DNA of 45,821 nucleotides from an uncultured Erysipelotrichaceae bacterium (GCA_949289855.1 CASEPS010000028.1:1-45821); one strand, 5' to 3'. Shown: positions 17,044 to 24,541, counted from the stretch's first letter. A program made the numbers and translations. The notes: generated by a model not told the origin, from the letters alone.

Positions 17044-18849
17044 ATGAAAGAAGTGACAATGGAAAGCCGCATCAAAGATGTATGGAATACACCGGTGGGG
17101 CATGACATACTTGCCAAAATATTGTTACAGCTTGGGGTGAAGGAAACATGGATCACCAATCCGGCTGTTTCTTCTTTGAAGCTGAAAACACTTGTCAAAC
17201 CTGCTTCCAAAATACTGGATGATGCTTTCTGGCCTGCTTTTCTGCATCTGATCAACCAGGAAAAAGACCATGTTGAAAGTAGTGATGAAATCACCCACAA
17301 GTGGTGGAAGGAAGCGGTCTTCTATCAGATCTATCCCCGTTCTTTTTGTGATAGTGATGGGGATGGCATGGGTGATCTTTCGGGCATATTATCAAAGCTG
17401 GATTATCTGAAGGATCTGGGAATAGATGCTTTGTGGCTTTCTCCGATCTATGACAGTCCGATGGATGATAATGGCTATGATATACGGGACTATCGCAAGA
17501 TCAGTCCATTGTTTGGAACGATGGATAATTTTGATATATTGCTTGAAGAAGTGCACAAAAGAGGGATGAAGCTCATCATGGATCTTGTGGTCAACCATAC
17601 AAGTGATGAACATGCTTTTTTCCAAGCTGCGATTGATGATGAAAACAGCCTATACAGGGATTATTACTTTATCCGGAAAGATGAAGGTGAGGTTCCCAAT
17701 AACTGGACTTCCTTCTTTTCGGGAAGTGCCTGGGACAAATATGGAGAAAATGGGGATTATGCTTTGCATCTGTTTTCAAAGAAACAGGTGGACCTCAACT
17801 GGGATAATCCGGATGTGAGACGTGCTGTTGCGGATATGGTTTCATGGTGGCTTGAAAAAGGCGTGGATGGTTTCCGGCTTGATGTCATCAACTACATTTC
17901 CAAGGAAGAGGGATTGCCAATGGGCAATGCATCCATTGGAAAACTGATGGGTTATACCGGTATTGAACATTACTATTATGGCCCTCACCTGCATGAGTAC
18001 CTCCATGAACTGCATGAATCTTCCTTTGCAAAATATGATGCGTTTTCTATTGGGGAGACACCAGGGCTTGGTAAGGAAATGGCAAAGCTTGTGACAGCGG
18101 AAGAAAGAAAGGAACTCGATATGATCTTTTCCTTTGACCATCTTGAGTCTCCTGGTCATGTGCGTTTTGAAGACTACCGGTATGATCTGAATTATCTCCG
18201 GGATTTCATGACGGACTGGTCACTTACCTATGGTAATAACTGCTGGATGTCTATCTTTTACAATAACCATGATAACCCCCGGATGATTTCCAAGATTGAT
18301 CCAACAGGTAAATACAGACTGGAAATTGCGAGGCTTCTTGCGGTGATGCAGTTTACGCTCAAAGGAACACCATTTGTCTACCAGGGGGACGAGATGGGGT
18401 TATTGAATATTGACTTTCAGAGCATAGAAGAGTTGAATGATGTGGAATCCATCAGGATGTATAATACACTTCTGGGGGAAGGAAAAAGCAAAGAAGAAGC
18501 GTTTGCGGTAGTCAAAGCAGGTTCAAGAGATCATGCAAGACATATGATCGATTGGGAAAAGGAAGATGCTGTTGCAAAAAAGATATGGGAAATCTATCGT
18601 TTCCTGATCCATCTGCGTAAGGAACATCCATCTCTTGTCTATGGGGACTTCAAAGTGGTTGATAACCGTCATGACCGCTTTGTCTATACAAGAAAACTTG
18701 GTGATGAGGAGTTTCTTGTGGATTGCAACCTTGGTGAAGATGAACATAGTGCACGGCATATGAATTATAACTGGACACTTGTTTTTCCTGATACTCTGGG
18801 CAATACTGTGCTTTCTCCCTATGAAGCGAGAATCTGGAAGAGGAGGTAA
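17044..18849 (+). CDS. GH13 alpha-glucosidase / oligo-1,6-glucosidase with N-terminal extra domain
   Basis: A 601-residue glycoside hydrolase of the GH13 oligo-1,6-glucosidase group, cytosolic, hydrolysing short alpha-glucans such as isomaltose or limit dextrins. Catalytic residues: D280 (DGFRLDVIN), E338 (SIGETPG) and D410 (YNNHDNPR). The barrel starts at WWKEAVFYQIYPRSF near residue 93. Known enzymes of this group begin at that motif and are about 555 residues. Here about 90 residues precede it, predicted helical, with phrases such as TPVGHDILAKILLQLG and LVKPASKILDDAFW. ATG 17044 was chosen because GGGAGGAA lies just before it; the open frame upstream overlaps glgB and has no ribosome site. 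It follows glgB by 49 bases and precedes degV by 5. Confidence 0.88.
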   Translation: MKEVTMESRIKDVWNTPVGHDILAKILLQLGVKETWITNPAVSSLKLKTLVKPASKILDDAFWPAFLHLINQEKDHVESSDEITHKWWKEAVFYQIYPRSFCDSDGDGMGDLSGILSKLDYLKDLGIDALWLSPIYDSPMDDNGYDIRDYRKISPLFGTMDNFDILLEEVHKRGMKLIMDLVVNHTSDEHAFFQAAIDDENSLYRDYYFIRKDEGEVPNNWTSFFSGSAWDKYGENGDYALHLFSKKQVDLNWDNPDVRRAVADMVSWWLEKGVDGFRLDVINYISKEEGLPMGNASIGKLMGYTGIEHYYYGPHLHEYLHELHESSFAKYDAFSIGETPGLGKEMAKLVTAEERKELDMIFSFDHLESPGHVRFEDYRYDLNYLRDFMTDWSLTYGNNCWMSIFYNNHDNPRMISKIDPTGKYRLEIARLLAVMQFTLKGTPFVYQGDEMGLLNIDFQSIEELNDVESIRMYNTLLGEGKSKEEAFAVVKAGSRDHARHMIDWEKEDAVAKKIWEIYRFLIHLRKEHPSLVYGDFKVVDNRHDRFVYTRKLGDEEFLVDCNLGEDEHSARHMNYNWTLVFPDTLGNTVLSPYEARIWKRR

Positions 18850-18854
18850 ATACG

Positions 18855-19739
18855 ATGACATATATGATTACATGCTGTTCAACAGTTGACCTGAGTGAGG
18901 AAAGGCTCAAAGAGCGGAATATTCCGTATATTCCGTTCCATTTCTTCCTTTCTGAACAGGAATATCTCGATGATTTTGGAAAGTCCATGGATCCGCATAC
19001 ATTGTATGAAAGGATGATTGCCGGGGAAATGTCCCGCACATCCCAGTGCAGTATCGGAGAATATGATGCCTTCTTCAGACAATATCTGGAAAAGGGTATC
19101 GATATCCTGCATTTCACACTTTCCAGCGGTATTTCCGGTACATACAATTCTGCCTGCCTTGCGGCTGAACAATTAAGAGACGATTTCCCGGACAGAACGA
19201 TTGAAATAGTTGACTCACTTTCTGCATCCAGCGGCTATGGCATGCTGGTGGAAATGGCAAAGGACAAGGCAGATGAAGGAAAGAGTCTTGAAGAAGTGAA
19301 GGAATATGCATTGAACCTTCGTGAAAACCTCAATCACTGGTTCATCACAACGGATCTCACGTTCTTCATCCGTGGTGGAAGGGTGACAAAGACAGCTGGT
19401 TTCTTTGGCAAGATGTTCAACATCTGCCCATTACTGGATGTGGATCCACGCGGTGGGCTTCGTCCGCTTGAAAAGGTTCGTTTGAAGAACAGAGCCATGA
19501 AGCGGCTTGTGGAGAAGATGGAAGAATGTGCGGATGGTGGTACTGCCTATAATGGCAGATGCTACATCAGCCAGTCAGACTGCCTTGAAGATGCAAGGAC
19601 TGTCGCAGATATGATCGAAGAGAAATTCCCGGCTCTAAAGGGTAAGGTGGAAATCTATCCGATTGGTGCTACGATTGGCTGCCATACAGGTCCTGGAACA
19701 ATAGCTTTGTTTTTTACAGGTAAAGAGAGAATGAACTAA
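18855..19739 (+). CDS. DegV family fatty-acid-binding protein (FakB-like), copy 1
   Basis: A 294-residue DegV protein. In Gram-positives these (FakB) hold a fatty acid while the kinase FakA phosphorylates it. Family marks are visible: the opening ITCCSTVDLSEE, the SSGISGTYNSA loop at about 96-106, the RGGRVTKTAGFFGKMFNICPLL helix at about 173-194, and the closing IGCHTGPGTIALFF. The length is typical. GAGGAGG lies six bases before ATG 18855. It is the third gene of the glgB operon and ends in its own terminator. The link with glycogen metabolism is positional only. A second DegV is at 44440. Confidence 0.9.
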   Translation: MTYMITCCSTVDLSEERLKERNIPYIPFHFFLSEQEYLDDFGKSMDPHTLYERMIAGEMSRTSQCSIGEYDAFFRQYLEKGIDILHFTLSSGISGTYNSACLAAEQLRDDFPDRTIEIVDSLSASSGYGMLVEMAKDKADEGKSLEEVKEYALNLRENLNHWFITTDLTFFIRGGRVTKTAGFFGKMFNICPLLDVDPRGGLRPLEKVRLKNRAMKRLVEKMEECADGGTAYNGRCYISQSDCLEDARTVADMIEEKFPALKGKVEIYPIGATIGCHTGPGTIALFFTGKERMN

Positions 19740-19763
19740 GACATGTATTTGCATGTCTTTTTT
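19738..19763 (+). terminator. Terminator after degV copy 1
   Basis: Stem AAGACATG / CATGTCTT, loop TATTTG, then TTTT. It begins immediately before the end of the degV stop codon and also precedes the next gene's promoter. Confidence 0.8.
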
Positions 19764-19778
19764 CTGTCTCTTTTCGGG

Positions 19779-19784
19779 TATAAT
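19779..19784 (+). promoter_or_regulatory. -10 box directly before the YihY-type gene (leaderless?)
   Basis: TATAAT ends 7 bases before the ATG at 19792. Transcription would start almost at the start codon, and no ribosome site fits between. The -35 region is a T-rich stretch without a clear hexamer. Confidence 0.5.
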
Positions 19785-19791
19785 ATGGGTA

Positions 19792-20688
19792 ATGAAAGTG
19801 TTAAGGAAAAGACATCATTCGCTCCCTTTTAAGGAGCTGATCCATAACATCTGGGAGATGGTCAAGTGGATTTTTGCCATATCACTGGAAAATGACTTTG
19901 ACGTATATGCTGGTAATGCGACATTGTATATCGTCATTGCGGCTTTTCCTTTTCTTGTGCTGCTGATTTCCTTTGTCAACTTTCTTCCTACGGAAAGCTA
20001 TACCCAATTGATCAATATGATCATCGGTGTACTGCCGGAAGTTTCAGAAATACAGGATCTTGTGCTCTATGTACTGGAGACGGTGCGCACACAGAGTTAT
20101 GAACTCATCATTTCAGCAGCTGCCATTATTTCCCTGTGGTTTGCGTCCAGTGGCATTACAGCCATACAAAAGGGATTGAAACGGGTTACCATCAATTCCG
20201 ACAATACGATTTATGATAAACCGATTGCCCTTCTTTGTACGGTCATCTTTCTGTTACTGATTCCATTCCTGCTTGTGTTCCAGTTGTTTGGTACATCTAT
20301 TCAGAATGTGATTTTGTTTCTGGCAGAGAGGCATAACTATATTGATTTTGCCCTGAAGCTGATTGATCTGATGAATGTGAGCGGCATCATTACGATGGTG
20401 ATGGCATCAGTCATCATTACCCTGACATTTACGTATCTTCCCGGTGGCAGGCGGAAGATCCGGGAACAGATACCAGGTGCTGTTATGACGACGGTTGTCT
20501 GGCTTGTCTTTTCCAGATTGTTTTCGATATTTATTCCGATGATTTACAGCACCAACAGTATTTATGGTTCCCTTACCGCATTGTTTCTGACATTGTTGTG
20601 GCTGCGGATATTGATGTTTATATTGTTAATTGGTGCTTCGCTGAATACGGTTTTGAAATTAAAGGCAGAACATGCATTGCCTTGGTGA
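19792..20688 (+). CDS. YihY/BrkB family membrane protein
   Basis: A 298-residue integral membrane protein of the YihY/virulence factor BrkB family (formerly misnamed RNase BN). About six helices are predicted. Family features: the GNATLYIVIAAFPFLVLLISF helix, the SLWFASSGITAIQKGLKRV segment and the LPGGRRKIREQIPGAV loop, followed by IYSTNSIYGSLTALFLTLLWL near the C terminus. Function in the family is unclear; transport or envelope roles have been proposed. ATG 19792 was chosen because an upstream in-frame ATG (19753) lies inside the preceding terminator hairpin. With a TATAAT 7 bases before it, the message would be leaderless. It ends 12 bases before the next gene. Confidence 0.82.
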   Translation: MKVLRKRHHSLPFKELIHNIWEMVKWIFAISLENDFDVYAGNATLYIVIAAFPFLVLLISFVNFLPTESYTQLINMIIGVLPEVSEIQDLVLYVLETVRTQSYELIISAAAIISLWFASSGITAIQKGLKRVTINSDNTIYDKPIALLCTVIFLLLIPFLLVFQLFGTSIQNVILFLAERHNYIDFALKLIDLMNVSGIITMVMASVIITLTFTYLPGGRRKIREQIPGAVMTTVVWLVFSRLFSIFIPMIYSTNSIYGSLTALFLTLLWLRILMFILLIGASLNTVLKLKAEHALPW

Positions 20689-20700
20689 GAAGGAACGGTG

Positions 20701-22065
20701 ATGAAAATGAAACAGAAACGAAATTACTGGGATGTTCTGATCGATGATCCATCTATCAGCCAGAATGACCTGTTTATGCGCATACGTGATCAATATGCGG
20801 CATTGATGCGCCATTTGTATGATGATCCATCTGATATACCGGATTTCCGCATTTATTTCTCTTGTGAACAGGTGAGTCCGGATGAAGGAATTGATCAGGG
20901 TGGCTATGAAATTGCGAAGGTTATGCGCAAGGGCAGTGAAGTTGAGAGGATGCATATCCGCGATGTGACAGAGATCGAAAACTTTGAGAATTCCTATACA
21001 TGGTACAGGGATGATGTATTCATTGTTTTTGATTTCAGGGAAATCGGTATATCGCCATTTACATTCATCACAGAGGCTTTCATGCAGGAAATTTTCAATA
21101 TCATCCTCACCCAGGGTGTGCGCAAGATGCGCATGTCCATGATGAGTGAACTTGTCATCTCCCAGGGCATTGTGGAATTCTTCTATGCCTTCTATCGGAT
21201 AGATGTCAACTTCCTGCAGAACCTTTCGGCTGTGACATATGAAAGCTCTTATGCGGACAGCCGTATCATCGTTTCAAGAACTGATGGAAAGGGGACGCAC
21301 CGCACAAAGAGAAGCGGTCTTAAGATTGCATTTACCGATCCTTTGGATTTCTCCATTGAAAATCTCAGACAGATCCGCAAACTGCTGGAACTTTCCAATG
21401 AAGACCTGGCAATTGTCATCGGCGAAAATGGAAAGATCAAAGGTCTTACGGCCGAGGCGGTATTCCCCAATGAATGTGAAATACGCATCCATGGACATCT
21501 TGCCATGACGATTTCCTTTGATGGCACAAAGATGATTTCCTATAACAATGGACATTACCATATCTATGTTCCACACACTGCTGATATCAACCTGCATAAA
21601 TTCCTGACCCGCATTGATCCTTCAATCAACGAAGACCAGGCAGCATTGCTGGCAGATGTAATAGCCAAAGCTTCCGAACAGCCCCATGGTACGATTCTCA
21701 TCATCGGCAGTAAGGAAGATGTTGACTCAGAAACAGAAAGGATCTGTTCTGCCAAACATGCGATTGGGATTCATACAGTAGATCTTTCCAAGGATCCACT
21801 GCTTGTGCCATCGATTACTTCTATCGATGGAGCGATCCTGATGGATACGGACTGCCATTGCAGCTGTATTGGGGCAATTCTCGATGGAGACTTTGTGACA
21901 CGAGGCAATATGGCACGTGGTTCCCGTTACAATTCCACATGTAATTACATCAAGAGACGGAAGGACTTTGGACAAAACTTTACCGGTATTGTCATTTCAG
22001 AAGATGGAACGGTTGATGCGGTGAATGATGAAAAGGTCTATCGTATTAACATCCCCCATGACTAA
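20701..22065 (+). CDS. DisA-N/DAC-domain protein with altered active-site motif
   Basis: A 454-residue cytosolic protein whose last 150 residues resemble the DisA_N diadenylate cyclase fold, which makes c-di-AMP in active members. The DGA motif is present (SIDGAILMDTD). The usual RHR/RHT motif is replaced by RYN in RGSRYNST, followed by a normal-looking TGIVISEDGTVDAV strand. The first 300 residues match nothing I know; they are soluble alpha/beta sequence without membrane helices, unlike CdaA, and no DisA helix-hairpin-helix DNA-binding domain is seen. It may be a weak cyclase, a nucleotide sensor or a diverged enzyme. ATG 20701 is preferred over GTG 20698 because AGAAGGA is then six bases away. 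It is probably co-transcribed with the YihY-type gene. Confidence 0.72.
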   Translation: MKMKQKRNYWDVLIDDPSISQNDLFMRIRDQYAALMRHLYDDPSDIPDFRIYFSCEQVSPDEGIDQGGYEIAKVMRKGSEVERMHIRDVTEIENFENSYTWYRDDVFIVFDFREIGISPFTFITEAFMQEIFNIILTQGVRKMRMSMMSELVISQGIVEFFYAFYRIDVNFLQNLSAVTYESSYADSRIIVSRTDGKGTHRTKRSGLKIAFTDPLDFSIENLRQIRKLLELSNEDLAIVIGENGKIKGLTAEAVFPNECEIRIHGHLAMTISFDGTKMISYNNGHYHIYVPHTADINLHKFLTRIDPSINEDQAALLADVIAKASEQPHGTILIIGSKEDVDSETERICSAKHAIGIHTVDLSKDPLLVPSITSIDGAILMDTDCHCSCIGAILDGDFVTRGNMARGSRYNSTCNYIKRRKDFGQNFTGIVISEDGTVDAVNDEKVYRINIPHD

Positions 22066-22071
22066 AAAGAA

Positions 22072-22092
22072 AAAAGGTGCCTGGCACCTTTT
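22072..22092. terminator. Bidirectional terminator between DAC and MATE genes
   Basis: Near-continuous palindrome AAAAGGTGCC-T-GGCACCTTTT, giving a stem of at least 8 bp with A and T runs on the two sides. It lies between the convergent stops at 22065 and 22099. Confidence 0.8.
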
Positions 22093-22098
22093 GTTGTT

Positions 22099-23430
22099 TT
22101 ATGCGGCACGGGCTTCTTCTCTTGCCAGCCAGTGACTGTGAATGTAATAACCTGCCGTAAACAGAGCCGCAAGAATCCATGTGATGCTGTAGCTGAAGCC
22201 GACCATGATGATGTCATGGAAGACATTGAGGGCTATCATCAGGAAGATCTGACGGATGACGACAAAGGCAAGAATGGATGTGATCATCGGTACAGAACTT
22301 CTGCCTGAGGCACGCAATGCGCCAGAGAATACCTGATGGAAACAAAGGGCAATATAGAATGGACACATTGCCCGGATACATTTGGCACCCGCTTCAATGA
22401 CGGCAGGGTCATTTGAGAAGAAGGAAATACATGTATCCGCAAAGATAAAGACAAGTGAACCAAGTACGACTACTGTTGCGATGGAAAGAATCAAAGCAGC
22501 CCGCACACCCTGTTTTACACGTGTGAATTGTTTTGCGCCAAGGTTTTGTCCGACAAATGTTGTGGTCGCAAGCATGAAGCTGTTTACCGGCAGGCCAAGG
22601 AAGTTGTCATACTTGTTGGCACTCGAGAAACCAGCAACTGAGGCGGAACCAAAGCCATTGATATAGGACATGACAATGACATTGGATACGGAGACGACCA
22701 TACCCTGCAGGCCTGCAGGTACGCCAATGCGGACGATCTCAGCAAGGATATGCATATCCATATGTAGTTTTTTGAAAGAGAACTGGTATTCTTTCTTTGC
22801 CCGTATGAGCACTAACATGACAAGGATCATGGAAAGGCATTCCGCTATGATGGTTGCCCATGCTGCACCAGCTACGCCCATCTTCAATACGACAACAAAG
22901 AACAAGTCGAGGAAGATATTGAGGATGGATGTGGCAATCAGGATATAGAGTGGTGTTTTGGAATCACCAACTGCCTGCAGGATACCGGTACCGGCATTAT
23001 AGACGGTGACGAAGATATTGCCGGCAAAATAGATTTCCAGATATGCTTCTGCCTGGGCGATGGTGTCGTCTGGTGTGCCCATTAATTGCAGGATTGGTGA
23101 AGCGGCGAATATACCGATAATGGAAAGGCCAAGGCCGAACAGGGTAGAGAATAAAATGAATGTATGGATGGCACGCGACTCTTCTTCAACTTTGCGGGCG
23201 CCATAGTAGCGTGAGACAACTACACCAGCACCGGTGGAAAGACCCATGAAGAAGGCGATCATCAGGTTGATGATCGGTGTGCTTGCGCCTACCGCCGCCA
23301 GGGCTGTAGGACCGACGAAGTTGCCGACGACAACTGAGTCGATGGTGTTGTACATCAGCTGGAAGAAGTTTCCTAGTAACAATGGAATGGAAAAAAGAAT
23401 CAGTTTCTGGAAAATGTTTCCACTGGTCAT
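22099..23430 (-). CDS. MATE family multidrug efflux transporter
   Basis: A 443-residue membrane protein with 12 predicted helices, of the NorM/DinF-like MATE family, which exports drugs or metabolites in exchange for Na+ or H+. Typical features: the opening LFSIPLLLGNFFQLMYNTIDSVVVGNFVG, the GLSTGAGVVVSRYYGA loop at about 60-76, and the symmetric second half with GVPAGLQGMVVSVSNVIV and FVGQNLGAKQ. Length is normal. It is monocistronic, with its own promoter on the minus strand and a shared terminator. The substrate cannot be deduced. Confidence 0.9.
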   Translation of the reverse strand: MTSGNIFQKLILFSIPLLLGNFFQLMYNTIDSVVVGNFVGPTALAAVGASTPIINLMIAFFMGLSTGAGVVVSRYYGARKVEEESRAIHTFILFSTLFGLGLSIIGIFAASPILQLMGTPDDTIAQAEAYLEIYFAGNIFVTVYNAGTGILQAVGDSKTPLYILIATSILNIFLDLFFVVVLKMGVAGAAWATIIAECLSMILVMLVLIRAKKEYQFSFKKLHMDMHILAEIVRIGVPAGLQGMVVSVSNVIVMSYINGFGSASVAGFSSANKYDNFLGLPVNSFMLATTTFVGQNLGAKQFTRVKQGVRAALILSIATVVVLGSLVFIFADTCISFFSNDPAVIEAGAKCIRAMCPFYIALCFHQVFSGALRASGRSSVPMITSILAFVVIRQIFLMIALNVFHDIIMVGFSYSITWILAALFTAGYYIHSHWLAREEARAA

Positions 23431-23487
23431 CAGACCTTTTTGTTCAACAGACGTAATACAATCCCCCTTTACATAAATGTAACGCTT

Positions 23488-23515
23488 ATTGTAGTACTTT
23501 GGATTTTTTGTACAA
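23488..23515 (-). promoter_or_regulatory. MATE gene promoter
   Basis: Minus strand: -35 TTGTAC (23510-23515), 16-bp spacer, -10 TACAAT (23488-23493). The gene starts about 58 bases downstream. Confidence 0.5.
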
Positions 23516-23539
23516 CATGCACAATGAATTCTGGTATGA

Positions 23540-23590
23540 AATTCCGGTAACTGTCTGTGTTAAGATACATATACCGGAATTGTTCCGGAA
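23540..23590 (+). repeat. TTCCGG inverted repeats before the GlsB-type gene
   Basis: AATTCCGGTA (23540-23549) and TACCGGAATT (23572-23581) are a perfect 10-bp inverted pair 22 bases apart. A third palindrome, TTCCGGAA (23583-23590), touches the ribosome site AAGGAG. The arms bracket a possible -10 (AAGATA/TACATA). It may be an operator or an RNA hairpin. Confidence 0.5.
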
Positions 23591-23601
23591 AAGGAGATAA
23601 T

Positions 23602-23850
23602 ATGATTCTTTGGATATTGAGCACATTGCTTGTTGGCGTGGTGGCTGGTTACGCTGCCAACCACATCATGGGAAGAAGCACTTCAGATATGACCGCCAAC
23701 CTTGTATTAGGTATTGTCGGCTCTCTTGTCGGCAGCCTTGTGGCAGGATTGTTAGGGCTGGGCAGTCGTAATATCATCGGTTCTTTGATCATTGCGATTG
23801 TTGGAGCCTGCCTTGCTTTGTGGCTGTTTGATCGTTTTCTTCGCAAATAA
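23602..23850 (+). CDS. GlsB/YeaQ/YmgE family stress-response membrane protein
   Basis: An 82-residue, very hydrophobic protein with three predicted helices and the glycine-rich pattern of the transglycosylase-associated (GlsB/YeaQ/YmgE) family: LVGVVAGYAANHIMGR, LVLGIVGSLVGSLVAGLLGLG, then LIIAIVGACLALWLFDRF. Family members are induced by general stress and sit in the membrane; the molecular role is unknown. The start at 23602 follows AAAGGAG at ideal distance. The longer frame from 23557 would place the TTCCGG repeats inside the coding region and has no ribosome site. Confidence 0.85.
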   Translation: MILWILSTLLVGVVAGYAANHIMGRSTSDMTANLVLGIVGSLVGSLVAGLLGLGSRNIIGSLIIAIVGACLALWLFDRFLRK

Positions 23851-23882
23851 TGATATAATAATCAACAGTAATGGAGGGTTTT

Positions 23883-24143
23883 ATGGAAAAACTGGAATTC
23901 AAATTTGATACACAGCTTCTCATCGATGGTGAAGACCTTGATGAAGATGAAGTACATGATTATATCCTTGAACATTTCAAGGGTGACTGCCTGCTTGCGG
24001 TAGGTGGTGATGGTGATCCGATCAAGATTCACTTTCATACAAATGAGCCATGGCTGATTCTCGAATATGGTCAGTCTATCGGTGACATCTATGATGTTGT
24101 TGTAGAGAACATGCAGAGACAGGAAGAAGGTCTCAAGGGATAA
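23883..24143 (+). CDS. Stand-alone FakA/YloV middle-domain-like protein
   Basis: An 86-residue protein resembling the part of FakA (YloV, the DhaL-type fatty acid kinase) that follows the kinase domain. The motif IKIHFHTNEPWLILEYGQSIG at about 47-67 parallels the FakA phrase 'KVHVHTNNPGKVLEYA...G', and VVVENMQRQ parallels its 'IDNMREQ'. The preceding GDCLLAVGGDGDP also fits. There is no DhaL kinase domain and no C-terminal region. Similar short proteins are known in databases as 'kinase to dihydroxyacetone kinase'. ATG 23883 is chosen over 23871 because GGAGGG lies just before it. TATAAT at 23854-23859 may be its -10. It could bind DegV proteins, two of which are in this window. Confidence 0.65.
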   Translation: MEKLEFKFDTQLLIDGEDLDEDEVHDYILEHFKGDCLLAVGGDGDPIKIHFHTNEPWLILEYGQSIGDIYDVVVENMQRQEEGLKG

Positions 24144-24156
24144 GTTTCTGAAAACT
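24142..24156. promoter_or_regulatory. Candidate CodY box 1, amino-acid importer operon
   Basis: AAGTTTCTGAAAACT matches the CodY consensus AATTTTCWGAAAATT at 13 of 15 positions. It overlaps the stop of the preceding gene and lies about 75 bases upstream of the T-box transcript start. Confidence 0.45.
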
Positions 24157-24173
24157 TTTTCATAATTGGAAAT

Positions 24174-24188
24174 TCTTTTCAGAAAGTT
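24174..24188. promoter_or_regulatory. Candidate CodY box 2, amino-acid importer operon
   Basis: TCTTTTCAGAAAGTT matches the CodY consensus at 12 of 15 positions. It abuts the -35 box (24190), where a bound repressor would block polymerase. With box 1 it also forms an inverted pair, TTTCTGAAAA / TTTTCAGAAA (24145-24185). Confidence 0.45.
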
Positions 24189-24189
24189 C

Positions 24190-24218
24190 TTGCAATTCGT
24201 TTTACGGTTGTTTATACT
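24190..24218 (+). promoter_or_regulatory. Promoter of the T-box leader
   Basis: -35 TTGCAA (24190-24195), 17-bp spacer, -10 TATACT (24213-24218). The start of transcription is expected near 24225. Confidence 0.8.
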
Positions 24219-24347
24219 ATACACATCAAAAGCAAAGAAGTGGAGTAGTACTCATGGATGGCTGTTTAGAGAGACTGCGTCTGGTGAAAGCAGGAGAGCA
24301 TAAGTGAGGAACGTGTCATGGAGCTGCATTCCCGAAGCTTGCGAGGG

Positions 24348-24467
24348 AATGATCGCAGAACCTGCGTTACGGGTCGAGTGTCCACATAAGAAAGATATGT
24401 GGGAAATAATGATCGCAGAACCTGCGTTACGGGTCGAGTGTCCACATAAGAAAGATATGTGGGAAAT
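24348..24467 (+). repeat. Exact 60-bp tandem duplication inside the T-box leader
   Basis: Positions 24348-24407 and 24408-24467 are identical 60-mers. Each carries two hairpins: CGCAG-AAC-CTGCG, and CCACATA / TATGTGG (the usual stem III before the antiterminator). The leader thus has two such modules in a row, leaving stem I and the antiterminator single. Confidence 0.95.
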
Positions 24468-24488
24468 AAGGTGGTACCGCGCATACAG

Positions 24489-24517
24489 CGTCCTTGTCTT
24501 GTGACAGGGACGTTTTT
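24489..24517 (+). terminator. T-box terminator hairpin
   Basis: A 10-bp stem CGTCCTTGTC / GACAGGGACG with one G-U pair, loop TTGT, then TTTTT. Its 5' arm would be used in the alternative antiterminator with the T-box sequence. Confidence 0.85.
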
Positions 24518-24541
24518 CTGTTAAAGGAAGGGAGAAAGCAG

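Larger units (their letters stand above)
24225..24517 (+). promoter_or_regulatory. T-box riboswitch leader
   Basis: The leader has the T-box landmarks in order: AGTA of the specifier loop (24247-24250), the AGAGAG and CTGGTGAAAGCAG distal stem I motifs (about 24268-24292), GAA before the specifier (24309-24311), and GGAGCTGCATTCCC. Near the 3' end are the T-box sequence GGTGGTACCGCG (24470-24481) and the terminator CGTCCTTGTC / GACAGGGACG (24489-24512) with TTTTT. An uncharged tRNA pairing with the specifier and T-box would prevent termination. By the usual spacing after GAA, the specifier is CGT (Arg, 24312-24314); ATG (24318-24320) is an alternative. It covers most of the 398-base gap before the transporter gene. 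Confidence 0.9.

Noticed and set aside
24348-24467. Two identical 60-bp units could be the start of a CRISPR or other repeat array
   Set aside because: Only two copies, directly abutting with no spacers, and both lie inside a T-box leader with matching secondary structure.
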